Positions 1 to 8,300 of a stretch of 9,389 bases of DNA are shown here, in pieces (position 1 is the first letter of the stretch; each line of letters opens with the position of its first letter). This stretch comes from Verrucomicrobiota bacterium (GTDB lineage Bacteria > Verrucomicrobiota > Verrucomicrobiia > Limisphaerales > CAZBKV01). The stretch covers positions 1-9,389 of the forward strand of contig JAGHDA010000464.1 of the NCBI GenBank assembly GCA_021160185.1, in the 5' to 3' direction. Position numbers and translations under genes: made by a program. The notes below the pieces were generated by a model. The model was given only the letters and a program-made list of their open reading frames with translations. It did no database searches and had not been told where the DNA came from.

Positions 1-221
1 CCGAGCTGGAGCAATGGATCCGCGCCTGCCGCGGGGGCGCCGAATCCAGCGCTTCCTTCGAGCGCGCCTACCCCTTCGCCGAGACAATCCTGCTGGGCAC
101 GATCGCCCTGCGCGCGGAAGGCAAGCTGCGATGGGACGCCGCGCGCATGCGCTTCGAAAATTCCGAGGAGGCCAACCGCCTCATGTTCCGCCCTCGATAC
201 CGCCCCGGATGGGAAATCTGA
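1..221 (+). CDS. Gfo/Idh/MocA family oxidoreductase, C-terminal end only
   Basis: This is the last 72 or so codons of a gene that begins before the window; the reading frame has codons starting at position 3 and the TGA stop at 219-221. The visible end reads like the C-terminus of the secreted or cytoplasmic Gfo/Idh/MocA NAD(P)-dependent oxidoreductases common in planctomycetes and their relatives: a helical part with AYPFAETILLGTIALR, then a GKLRWDAARMRFENSEEANRL strand-turn, and the terminal RPRYRPGWEI. In that family this end packs on the Rossmann domain, and LxWD...M.F.N..EAN..L followed by PGWE(I/L) is a recurring signature. Members oxidise or epimerise sugars and inositols; the related GH109 enzymes remove alpha-linked N-acetylgalactosamine. 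The tail alone cannot tell which applies. The next gene starts only 32 nt downstream, so the two are probably co-transcribed. Confidence 0.85.
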   Translation, partial: ELEQWIRACRGGAESSASFERAYPFAETILLGTIALRAEGKLRWDAARMRFENSEEANRLMFRPRYRPGWEI

Positions 222-253
222 GAAACCTCCGAAACGAACCGAAAGGAACGAAG

Positions 254-2734
254 ATGCAAATCGTAGGAAAGCGGCGGGCCTCCCCGGCTGCTGCGGCGGC
301 GGCTTTGGCATGGGCGTGGCTCTTGTGCGCCGGCGCGGCGCAAGGCTCCTCCGCCAGGAACCTGGCCCTGGGCAGGCCCTACCGCCTCCAGCCGCCGCCG
401 AACTACCGGCTTTGCACGGACCCGGACGACCTCAAGCAACTCACCGACGGCAAGACCGCCAGCGCCTATTTCTGGACCCAGCGCGGCACGGTGGGTTGGC
501 AAGGCGCTCCTTACGTCGCCATCACGGTGGATCTGGGCAGGACCGAGCCGATCGGCGGCGCGGCCATGACCACGGCCGCCGGGACAGCCGGCGTAACCTG
601 GCCCCTGGCCGTGCAGATCCTGGTGAGCGAAGACGGCAAGAAGTTCTACGACGCGGGCGACCTGGCGGCCCTGGACCGGCGCGAGCGCGGCCCCTGGCCC
701 AAAGGCTACGCAATCCGCCGGCTCGAGACCCGCGCGCTGCGGGCCCGCGGCCGGTTCGTCCAGTTTGTCATCATCCCCCCGCCCGGCGGCGCTTACGTGT
801 TCACCGACGAGGTGGAAGTCTTTCGCGGACCGGATTCCCTGACCGCGGCGAAGCCGGGCGGAGGCGCGCCCACGACGGCCCGCAAGATCTACGAGGAAAG
901 GCGGCTGGAGCTTGCGGTCCGCCGCCGCTGGGAGGCCGACGCGGCCGCGCTTGCGGCGCAAATCCGGAAGGCCAAGCTCGCCCCGGCGACGAAGCGGCGA
1001 CTACGGCAGCGGCTGGAAGCCCTTAATCGAAGCGGCCCCGACCCGGTCGACAAGCCGGAGGCGTTTCGCGCCATCCTGCCCTTCGGCCCGCGCCACGCCG
1101 AGCTTTTCCGAATCCAGGCGACGCTCTGGCGGGCGCTGGGCGCCGATCCGCTCGCCGCGTGGACGCCGCGATCGCCGTGGGACCCGGTCCCGTTGTTCGC
1201 CTTGCCGCCATGGCCGAATACGGGAGCCGTGGAGATCGATGCGATGCGGGGCGAATGCCGGGCCGGAGCGATCAACCTGGCCAACAGCGGAGAGAAACCG
1301 ATCTCAATCCGGCTGTGGTTCGAGGGGCTTCCCGGCGGACCGACGCCGGACTGCCTTGCCGTCCGCGAGGCGGTGTGGACGGACACCTCCCTCGGCGAGC
1401 CGGTCGCCGCCGCGCTGCCGCCGGCCCGACGCGACGGCCGCGCCTGGCGGATCCAGGCAGCGCCGGGCCTGATCCGGCAAGTGTGGCTCGTCTTCCGCCC
1501 CCAGACGCTCGCCCCGGGGCTGCGCGTCGGGCGGCTTGTGGCGGAAATGCCGGATGGGCGGCGCCTCTCCGTGCCGGCGCGTCTCCGCGTCTGGCCGATG
1601 GAGTTTCCGAAACAGACCGCCCTCTGGGTGGGGGGATGGAGCTACACGGACGGCGAAGGCGCTTACGGTCTCACCTCCCGGAACCGGAAGGCGTTTCTCG
1701 AACACCTGCAAAGCCGCTGCGTGAACGCCCCGTGGGCGACGTCGGCCGCGATGCTTCAGTTCACATGGGACGAGAAGGGCAAAATTCGGATCAACACGCG
1801 GCGGTTCGACGATTGGATCGCTCAATGGCCGAACGCGAAGGCCTACCTGGTGTTCCTCTCGATCGCCGATTACTCCGCGACGCTGAAGAGCCGTTTCAGA
1901 GGCGCGGAAGCCGGGTCTCCCGAATTCAACCGGCTGGTAGGAGCCTGGATCCGGGCGTGGACGCGCCACCTGCGGTCGAAAGGAATCGCGCCGAACCGGC
2001 TGGGGCTGCTGCTCCACGACGAGCCCCGCGAGGGCTCGGACATCACGGCGTTGCTGGCTTGGGCGCGGGCCATCCGCGCCGCCGCGCCGGAGGTTCTCAT
2101 CTGGGAAGATCCCACTTACCGCAACCCCGCCGACGCCCCGGCCGAGCTGTTCGAGGTCTGCGACGTCCTCTGCCCGAACCGGCCGATGTGGTTGGCTCGC
2201 GGCGAGTCCTCCGCCCGGTTTTATCTGAAGCAGCGCGACCGGGGGCGGACCCTCCAGTTCTACTCCTGCTCAGGGCCCGCGAAGCTCCTGGATCCGTACA
2301 GCTACTATCGCCTTCAGGCTTGGCATTGCCGCGCGACGGGAGGGACCGGCTCCTTTTTCTGGGCCTTCGGGGACAACGGCGGGGCCTCTTCCTGGAACGA
2401 ATTCTTTGCCCAACACGGCCCTTACACGCCGCTTTTCCTGGATCCGGATGGGGTTGTTCCCGCCAAACAGATGGAAGCGATCCGGGAAAGCGCGGAGGAT
2501 TACGAGTATTTCGTGATGCTGGAAAAAGCCGTGAAAGCCGCCCGCGCCCGCGGTCGGCGGGACGACTCGCTCCGGCGCGCGGAGCGCTTGCTCCGGACCG
2601 CCCCCCAAGAAGTCCTCGACGCGCCCGGAGCAAACCGCCTGCGATGGCGCGAGCCCAAGGACCGCAGCCCGGCCGACCGCCTCCGGCGGGAGTTGCTCAA
2701 GGCGCTGGCGGCGCTCGGCGAGTCGGCCGAATAG
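254..2734 (+). CDS. secreted GH123/DUF4091-type glycoside hydrolase with discoidin-like N-terminal domain
   Basis: The 826-residue protein starts at ATG 254, preceded by an AAGG core at 243-246 with 7-nt spacing. The frame stays open upstream to position 14, but that part overlaps the oxidoreductase gene. Residues 1-31 form a Sec signal peptide (KRR, Ala/Leu/Trp core, AQG before Ser32). Residues about 36-200 resemble an F5/8 type C (discoidin-like) sugar-binding domain: NLALGRPY, QLTDGK, VAITVDLGR and VQILVSEDGKKFYDAGDL. A basic helical stretch follows at about 205-265 and a beta-rich segment to about 445. The C-terminal half resembles the GH123 catalytic domain (formerly DUF4091): LLLHDEP with Asp589-Glu590, the expected catalytic pair, a Trp-rich core, and the conserved end RESAEDYEYFVML (Glu748, Asp749, Tyr750). 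GH123 enzymes are retaining beta-N-acetylgalactosaminidases that use the substrate acetamido group. The substrate here is inferred; family assignment is by motif only. Confidence 0.75.
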   Translation: MQIVGKRRASPAAAAAALAWAWLLCAGAAQGSSARNLALGRPYRLQPPPNYRLCTDPDDLKQLTDGKTASAYFWTQRGTVGWQGAPYVAITVDLGRTEPIGGAAMTTAAGTAGVTWPLAVQILVSEDGKKFYDAGDLAALDRRERGPWPKGYAIRRLETRALRARGRFVQFVIIPPPGGAYVFTDEVEVFRGPDSLTAAKPGGGAPTTARKIYEERRLELAVRRRWEADAAALAAQIRKAKLAPATKRRLRQRLEALNRSGPDPVDKPEAFRAILPFGPRHAELFRIQATLWRALGADPLAAWTPRSPWDPVPLFALPPWPNTGAVEIDAMRGECRAGAINLANSGEKPISIRLWFEGLPGGPTPDCLAVREAVWTDTSLGEPVAAALPPARRDGRAWRIQAAPGLIRQVWLVFRPQTLAPGLRVGRLVAEMPDGRRLSVPARLRVWPMEFPKQTALWVGGWSYTDGEGAYGLTSRNRKAFLEHLQSRCVNAPWATSAAMLQFTWDEKGKIRINTRRFDDWIAQWPNAKAYLVFLSIADYSATLKSRFRGAEAGSPEFNRLVGAWIRAWTRHLRSKGIAPNRLGLLLHDEPREGSDITALLAWARAIRAAAPEVLIWEDPTYRNPADAPAELFEVCDVLCPNRPMWLARGESSARFYLKQRDRGRTLQFYSCSGPAKLLDPYSYYRLQAWHCRATGGTGSFFWAFGDNGGASSWNEFFAQHGPYTPLFLDPDGVVPAKQMEAIRESAEDYEYFVMLEKAVKAARARGRRDDSLRRAERLLRTAPQEVLDAPGANRLRWREPKDRSPADRLRRELLKALAALGESAE

Positions 2735-2786
2735 GGCGCTCTTTGGCTTTGCGCGAGAATCCGAGCCCTTGCTAAGGTCAAAAATT

Positions 2787-3614
2787 GTGAATGAGACGAG
2801 CGAGGCGCTGGGGATCATTGCAGGCAATCGCTCGCTGCCGCTTCTCTTTGCCCGCGAGGCGCGGGCTCAAGGGGTCAAACGCCTCGTCGCCGTCGGCTAC
2901 GAAGGCGAAACGGACCCGGCTCTGGAGGAGCTGGTGGACGAGCTGATCTGGCTGCGGGTGGGCCAACTGACTCGCACCATCGCCGCCTTTGCCAAGCGGG
3001 GCGTGCGCCGGTGCGTCATGGTCGGCCAGATCACCCCCCGGAACCTGTTCCAGATGCGGCCCGACCTTCGGGCGATGACCTTGCTCCTCAAGCTCCGACA
3101 CAAGCACGCCCACAGCCTCTTCGGCGCGGTGGCCGAAGAGCTGGAGCGGGCCGGAGTCAAGCTGATCGAGCCCACGCCCTGGCTCCGGCGGCGCATGCCC
3201 GGCCGGGGCTTTCTGCTGGGCCGCAAGCCCACGCCCGAGGAACGCCGCGACCTGGAGCTCGGTTTCCGCATCGCCAAGGAAATTTCCCGCCTGGAGATCG
3301 GCCAGACCGTGGTCGTCAAGGACGGCATGATCCTCGCCGTGGAGGCGTTCGAAGGCACTGACCGCTGCCTGGAACGCGGCGGGGAGTTGGCCGGGCCCAA
3401 AGGCGGCGCCGCGGCCGTGAAGGTGGCCAAGGAAAACCACGACATGCGCTTCGACATCCCCTGTTTCGGTCATCAGACGATCGAAACCTGCGCCCGAGCG
3501 GGCATCCGGATCCTGGGCGTCGAGCGGGACAAGACGCTGATGCTCGAAGAGGAAGAGGTCCGCGCGGCCGTCAAGAAACACCGCTTCGCCGTAGTCGCCC
3601 TCCCGGAGGATTGA
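2787..3614 (+). CDS. lpxI: UDP-2,3-diacylglucosamine pyrophosphatase LpxI
   Basis: LpxI hydrolyses UDP-2,3-diacylglucosamine to 2,3-diacylglucosamine 1-phosphate (lipid X) and UMP, the fourth step of lipid A synthesis, on the cytoplasmic side of the inner membrane. The 275-residue product matches the usual length (about 280). The N-terminal domain shows LGIIAGNRSLPLLFAREARAQG and, near residue 75, CVMVGQITPRNLF. The C-terminal domain shows VVKDG (Lys178-Asp179-Gly180), AVEAFEGTD (Glu189-Asp192), KVAKENHDMRFDIPCFG (Asp223 is a candidate catalytic residue by motif position) and ETCARAGIRILGVE. I chose GTG 2787 because a TAAGG at 2773-2777 lies 9 nt before it; an in-frame TTG at 2769 would add six residues but has no ribosome binding site. 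The gene follows the GH123-like gene with a 52-nt gap and ends within a terminator. No other lpx gene is in view. The presence of LpxI implies that this organism makes lipid A and uses LpxI, though LpxH or LpxG elsewhere cannot be excluded. Confidence 0.93.
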   Translation: MNETSEALGIIAGNRSLPLLFAREARAQGVKRLVAVGYEGETDPALEELVDELIWLRVGQLTRTIAAFAKRGVRRCVMVGQITPRNLFQMRPDLRAMTLLLKLRHKHAHSLFGAVAEELERAGVKLIEPTPWLRRRMPGRGFLLGRKPTPEERRDLELGFRIAKEISRLEIGQTVVVKDGMILAVEAFEGTDRCLERGGELAGPKGGAAAVKVAKENHDMRFDIPCFGHQTIETCARAGIRILGVERDKTLMLEEEEVRAAVKKHRFAVVALPED

Positions 3615-3629
3615 GCCTCCGCTTTTTTT
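3604..3629 (+). terminator. intrinsic terminator overlapping the lpxI stop codon
   Basis: CGGAGG at 3604-3609 pairs perfectly with CCTCCG at 3616-3621 across a 6-nt loop, and is followed by one C and seven T (3623-3629). This is the classic hairpin plus U-tract layout. The lpxI stop TGA (3612-3614) lies inside the loop, so the hairpin can form fully only once the terminating ribosome has cleared the stop codon. It separates the left operon from gnd. Confidence 0.8.
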
Positions 3630-3653
3630 CGTCCGGCCTTCCCGCCCGCGTCG

Positions 3654-3683
3654 TTGCGCGGCCCGCGCCCCTTGCAGTAAACT
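3654..3683 (+). promoter_or_regulatory. putative sigma70-type promoter for gnd
   Basis: TTGCGC (3654-3659) and TAAACT (3678-3683) are spaced by 18 nt and match the -35 and -10 consensus at 3/6 and 4/6 positions. They lie between the lpxI terminator and gnd, where a promoter is needed. Transcription would start near 3690 and give a leader of about 53 nt. The matches are weak in such GC-rich DNA, so this is a suggestion from position as much as sequence. Confidence 0.35.
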
Positions 3684-3704
3684 CTCCCGGCCGATTCGTT
3701 GAAT

Positions 3705-3724
3705 CTTCGAACCGATTGTCGAAG
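3705..3724. repeat. inverted repeat in the gnd leader
   Basis: CTTCGA (3705-3710) and TCGAAG (3719-3724) form a perfect 6-bp inverted repeat around an 8-nt spacer, just upstream of the gnd ribosome binding site (GAGGA, 3735-3739). It could be a regulator half-site pair or a small mRNA hairpin. Nothing in the sequence decides between these, and chance is possible. Confidence 0.35.
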
Positions 3725-3742
3725 CAAACCAAAAGAGGACAT

Positions 3743-5227
3743 ATGACAGACGCCGCGCAGCAACAACCGAAGAAAGAAGCCGCGGCCGACATCGCCGTCG
3801 TCGGCCTGGCCGTGATGGGGAAAAACCTGATCCTGAACATGAGCGACCACGGGTTCACCGTGGCGGCTTACAACCGCACCGTCTCCAAAGTGGACGATTT
3901 CCTCCAGAACGAGGCCAAGAACGCCCGCGTGCTCGGCGCGCGCTCCATCGAGGAAATGGTCCGCCTGCTCAAAAAGCCGCGCCGGATCATGCTGATGGTT
4001 CGAGCGGGCAAGCCGGTGGACGAATTCATCGAAAGCCTGATTCCTCACCTCGATCCGGGCGATATCATCATCGACGGAGGCAATTCGCTGTTCGAGGACA
4101 CCATCCGGCGAACCCGCTACGTCGAGTCGAAAGGCCTCCTCTACATCGGCACGGGCGTCTCAGGCGGCGAGGAAGGCGCGCGCCGCGGCCCCTCGATCAT
4201 GCCCGGCGGCAGCCCGGCCGCCTGGCCCCATGTCAAACCCATCTTCCAAGCCATCGCCGCCAAGGTGGAAGACGGCTCGCCCTGTTGCGACTGGGTCGGC
4301 TCCGACGGCGCGGGCCACTACGTCAAAATGGTCCACAACGGCATCGAGTACGGGGACATGGAGCTCATCTGCGAAGCCTACCACATGATGCAGGTCGGCC
4401 TGGGCATGAGCCCCGACCAGATGAGCCAAGTCTTCGCCGAGTGGAACAAGGGCGAGCTGAACTCCTACCTGATTGAAATCACCCGGGACATCCTGGCTTA
4501 CAAGGACGCCGACGGGCAGCCGTTGGTGGACAAGATCCTCGACACCGCCGGACAAAAAGGCACCGGCAAATGGACCGTGATCAGCTCGGCCAACCTGGGC
4601 ATGCCCGTCACGCTCGTGGCCGAGGCTGTTTACGCCCGCTGCCTCTCGGCAATGAAGGAGGAGCGAGTCGCCGCCTCCAAGGTCCTCGGCGGCCCTTCGC
4701 CGCAGCTTGACGCGGACCGGGAAGCCTTCATTGAGGACATCCGCAAGGCCCTTTACGCCTCCAAGATCGTCTCCTACGCCCAAGGCTTCATGCTCATGCG
4801 CGCGGCCGCCGCCAAATACAATTGGGACCTGGACTACGGAAAGATCGCCCTGCTCTGGCGGGGCGGCTGCATTATCCGCAGCGTCTTCCTAGGCAAGATC
4901 AAGGAGGCCTTCGATCGCGACCCGAAGCTCACCAACCTGCTGCTTGATCCGTTCTTCAAGGAGGCCGTGGCGGACGCCCAGGCTTCCTGGCGCCGCGTCG
5001 CGGCCGCCGCGGCCGCCCACGGCATCCCCGCGCCGGCCTTCAGCGCCGCCCTGGCGTTTTACGACGGATACCGGAGCGCGCGGCTCCCGGCCAACCTGCT
5101 CCAGGCCCAGCGGGACTACTTCGGCGCGCACACCTACGAGCGCGTGGACGCCCCGCGCGGGCGGTTCTTCCACACCAACTGGACCGGCGCGGGCGGCCAA
5201 ACCGCCTCGACCGCCTACACCGTCTGA
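3743..5227 (+). CDS. gnd: 6-phosphogluconate dehydrogenase (decarboxylating)
   Basis: This enzyme converts 6-phosphogluconate and NADP+ to ribulose 5-phosphate, CO2 and NADPH in the oxidative pentose phosphate pathway, normally as a cytoplasmic dimer. The 494-residue product belongs to the long E. coli/eukaryote-type family. The Rossmann fingerprint is GLAVMG (residues 21-26), followed by YNRTVSKVDDF, where Arg45 and Thr46 are the expected NADP-binding residues. The substrate motif GTGVSGGEEGARRGPS begins at 136. The catalytic pair is Lys195 and Glu202 in YVKMVHNGIEYGDME, with the same 7-residue spacing as Lys183/Glu190 of the sheep enzyme. LDTAGQKGTGKWT and GGCIIRSVFLGKI follow, and the C-terminal tail with FHTNWTGAGG (His477) completes the partner's active site. 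ATG 3743 is preceded by AGAGGA, spaced only 3-4 nt away. An Ala/Gln/Lys-rich 15-residue extension precedes the Rossmann fold. The frame is open upstream to 3611, but that stretch lacks family similarity and contains the terminator. Confidence 0.97.
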   Translation: MTDAAQQQPKKEAAADIAVVGLAVMGKNLILNMSDHGFTVAAYNRTVSKVDDFLQNEAKNARVLGARSIEEMVRLLKKPRRIMLMVRAGKPVDEFIESLIPHLDPGDIIIDGGNSLFEDTIRRTRYVESKGLLYIGTGVSGGEEGARRGPSIMPGGSPAAWPHVKPIFQAIAAKVEDGSPCCDWVGSDGAGHYVKMVHNGIEYGDMELICEAYHMMQVGLGMSPDQMSQVFAEWNKGELNSYLIEITRDILAYKDADGQPLVDKILDTAGQKGTGKWTVISSANLGMPVTLVAEAVYARCLSAMKEERVAASKVLGGPSPQLDADREAFIEDIRKALYASKIVSYAQGFMLMRAAAAKYNWDLDYGKIALLWRGGCIIRSVFLGKIKEAFDRDPKLTNLLLDPFFKEAVADAQASWRRVAAAAAAHGIPAPAFSAALAFYDGYRSARLPANLLQAQRDYFGAHTYERVDAPRGRFFHTNWTGAGGQTASTAYTV

Positions 5228-5250
5228 TCCGGACTCAACCGACCGCTTGC

Positions 5251-5282
5251 CGCGCCGGGGCGATTTCCAGCGCCCCGGCGCG
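5251..5282. terminator. perfect 12-bp hairpin between convergent genes, probable bidirectional terminator
   Basis: CGCGCCGGGGCG (5251-5262) and CGCCCCGGCGCG (5271-5282) are exact reverse complements with an 8-nt loop. The structure starts 24 nt after the gnd stop and lies in the gap before the convergent GH92 gene. On the + side only a loose ATCTGTTCCTT follows; there is no clean T tract on either strand. A second, weaker stem (GTCCCGG 5294-5300 with CCGGGAC 5331-5337, 30-nt loop) lies nearer the GH92 stop. Its place and strength favour termination or 3' end protection. Confidence 0.65.
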
Positions 5283-5368
5283 ATCTGTTCCTTGTCCCGG
5301 CGACCGACGCCCAACCGGCGCCGCTTCGCCCCGGGACGAAAGCCCCGGAGCCTGCGCCTTGCGCGCCT

Positions 5369-8300
5369 TCAATCCCGCGGAACCGAAGGCGGCGCAGCGT
5401 CCAACGAGCCGCCCCAGGCCGGGTTGGGCCGGGAACCGACCTCGAGAAGAAGCCTGCCGCCTTTGACAAGCTCGGCCTGGGGAATCCACGGCCTGTCAAG
5501 GGGCTTGCCGTTCCAACTCGCCCGCTGGATATAACGGTTCTCCCTGGAGACGCCGGGCGCTTCGATGACCAACCGCTTGCCGGGGTAATAGCGGCGGTCC
5601 AGGCGGATCGTCACGCGCTCGAACAGGGGGCTGCTGATCTCGTACACGGGGTGAACGGCGCAGCCGCCGTCCATCTGGAAAAGCCCCATCGCGGACATGA
5701 CAAACCAGGCCCCCATCTGGCCCTGGTCTTCATCCCCCGGGTAGCCGTCGATCGGCCCGGACCCGTAATAGACATCGAGGATTTCCCGAACCCACTTCTG
5801 GGTCAGCCACGGCTTGCCCGAATAGTTGAACAGCCAGGCCGCCTGCATGTTGGGCTGGTTGCCGTGGTTGATGGGGTAATCGGCCATGCGATCGCCGGCG
5901 GCGTTGAACCGGTTGCCCCGGGAGCGTTCGAGCCCTGCGTTCAGCCGGTCGTTGAACATCGTGGGCCCCAAAAGCCGTATCAATCCGCCCGCGTCGTGGG
6001 GGACGAACCAGGTGTATTGCCAGGAATTGCCCTCCACAAAGCCGCGTCCGTCAAAAGGCGAAAAGCCGCGGACCCATCGTCCGTCGGCGCGGCGGCGGCG
6101 GACGAAGCCGACCAGCGGATCGAACACATTGCGGTAGTTCAGGGAGCGTTTCAGGAAGTAACGGCAGTCGTCCTCTTTGCCCAAGGCCTTGGCCAACTGG
6201 GCGGCGCACCAATCGTCGTAGGCGTACTCGAGGGTGTTGGAGACCGGCCCCTTCTCGTCCGGCACATAGCCCAGTTTCATGTAGCTTGCCAATTGCCGGT
6301 TGCCCACGTAGCCGCCGCCGGGATGCGGCCGGCCCGGCGTGGTCTGGATCTTCCGAATCGCTTCATAGGCTTTGGCCGCGTCGAAGCCCCGGATCCCCGC
6401 CTGGTAGGCGGCGACGATCAGCGCGATCTCATGGGATGCCACCATGATGCTCGAGTACTCGATTCCCGTGGGCCCCTTGGGGAGCCACCCGCCCTTGTCG
6501 TAGATCTCGAGCAGCGAGCGGACCCATTTCTCCGCCGTCCGCGGGTGAACCAGGATCCAAAGCTGGTTGAGGTTCCAGAACGTGTTCCAGAACGCGTCGC
6601 AGCCGTAGACCGGCGAGTCCGGGTCGGGCAATTGCCGGACCCGCTCGCACATGTCCACGTATTTGCCGTTGACGTCGCTCCAGATGGTTCGGGCGCAATA
6701 GGCGCGGTACATGTTCGAGTAGAACTTCACCTTGTCGGTTTCCGAGCCGCCCTCGACCTCGATCGCCCCGAGCAAGCGGTTCCAAACGTCCCGAGCCGCG
6801 GCGCGCGCGGCGTCGAAGCCCCAGCCGAACCGGCTCAACTCCGTGTCCAGGTTCAGCCGCGCCTGGTCCACGCTGACCAGCGAAATCCCCGTCTTGAGGA
6901 GAATCTTTTCGCCCTCCCGCGTGGAAAAGCTCAGGAAACAGCCCACGTCGCCCTTGCCGTGGATGCGGCGGACGTCCCGCAAGACCCGGCCGTTCACCCA
7001 GCCGCCCATGGAGCGGAACGGCTTGTTGAGCCGGGCGACGAAGTGAACGGTGTACTCGTTCCACCCGGCGCCGCGCCCGCCGCGTTGTTTGGCGTATCCC
7101 TCGATTTCGGTGTCGCTGACGCGGCGGATCTCTGCGTCGAGCAACTCGTAGCCGTATTCGGTTTCGATCTTCAGGTCGAACAGCACGCGGGCCGAATCGG
7201 ACTTCGGAAAGGTGTAGCGCTGGAACCCCGCCCGCGTGGAGGCGGTCAGCTCGGCGCGGATCCCGTAGTCATCCAGCGTCACCGCGTAATAGCCCGGCTT
7301 GGCGATCTCGGTCTCATGGCGGAAACGGGAGCGGTAGCCGGCGTCCGGATCGCGCTCAGGCCCCGGCGCAATCTTCAGGGGCCCCGTGGCGGGCATCGTC
7401 AGCAACCCGCCCATGGTCCAGGAATGGATGTGGCTGAACCCGGCGATGTTGCGGATGGTGTATTCGTAGCCGGCCTTCCAGCTTTGGCGCTGGTTGTCCG
7501 GGCTGAGTTTGACCATCCCGAACGGCATGGCCGCTCCGGGGAAAAGCATCCAGCGCGAGCTGCCCGTGCCGAGGAGACAATCCACGTAATCCGCCGGCGT
7601 TCGCTCGCGGGCGGGCTTCTGCTCAATCGTCCGCTCGGCTGCGAGACGGCCGCCCGCGCGCAACGCCACCCGAACCGTCCGCGCCTTTTTCACCGGCGGC
7701 AGGAAGAAGACCGCCGTGTTCTCGCCCGGATCGGGACGGAACCGCCGCGGCGGCAAACCGTCCGCCTCCAGCGTGACTTCGCCCGGATCGCCCACGACGC
7801 TCAGGCGCGCAACCAACTCCTGGACAAGGCGGCCGCGGCGGCGGCTGAGCCAGGGGCTCACCTTCGCCTCGTCCAGGATCGCCCCGTTCGCCGGCGCAAG
7901 GCGCGTGGAGGCCGGCGCTTCCAGCCCCGCCCAGTCGTAAAGCATCCAACTGGGGCCGGCGTTCACGATCCGGATCCGGTTCAGGCCGGGGCGCAGGAGG
8001 TCCGGGGGAATTTCCACGGTGAAGACATGCTCCCGGAAAGCCTTGGCGTCCCCCTGAATCGAAGCGTCCGGACCGCCCGGCGGGCAGGCGCGCTCGAAGC
8101 GGCGGCCGTTCACGTCGATCGCCAACTGAGGCGGCCGCTCCGGATGGGTGTTGGCCAAGTCGACGATCAGGCGGCAGGCCCCCGAGGGCCGCTCGGCGAG
8201 CCCGAAATAAATCGTGAACGCATGCGGCCTGCCGCCGGCCCAGGCGTCGGCCGGCCCGGGATGGCAGTAGGGCCAGTCCCGCTTCGGATCGGAACGGCCG

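Noticed and set aside
14..253. N-terminal extension of the GH123-like frame by 80 residues
   Set aside because: It overlaps the oxidoreductase gene in another frame, whereas ATG 254 has a good ribosome binding site and starts a signal peptide.
2778..3581. Long - strand frame opposite lpxI
   Set aside because: Antisense shadow of a confidently recognised gene, with no features of its own.
3611..3742. N-terminal extension of the gnd frame
   Set aside because: It contains the lpxI terminator and a promoter-like region, and the family normally begins just before the Rossmann fold; ATG 3743 has an AGAGGA upstream.
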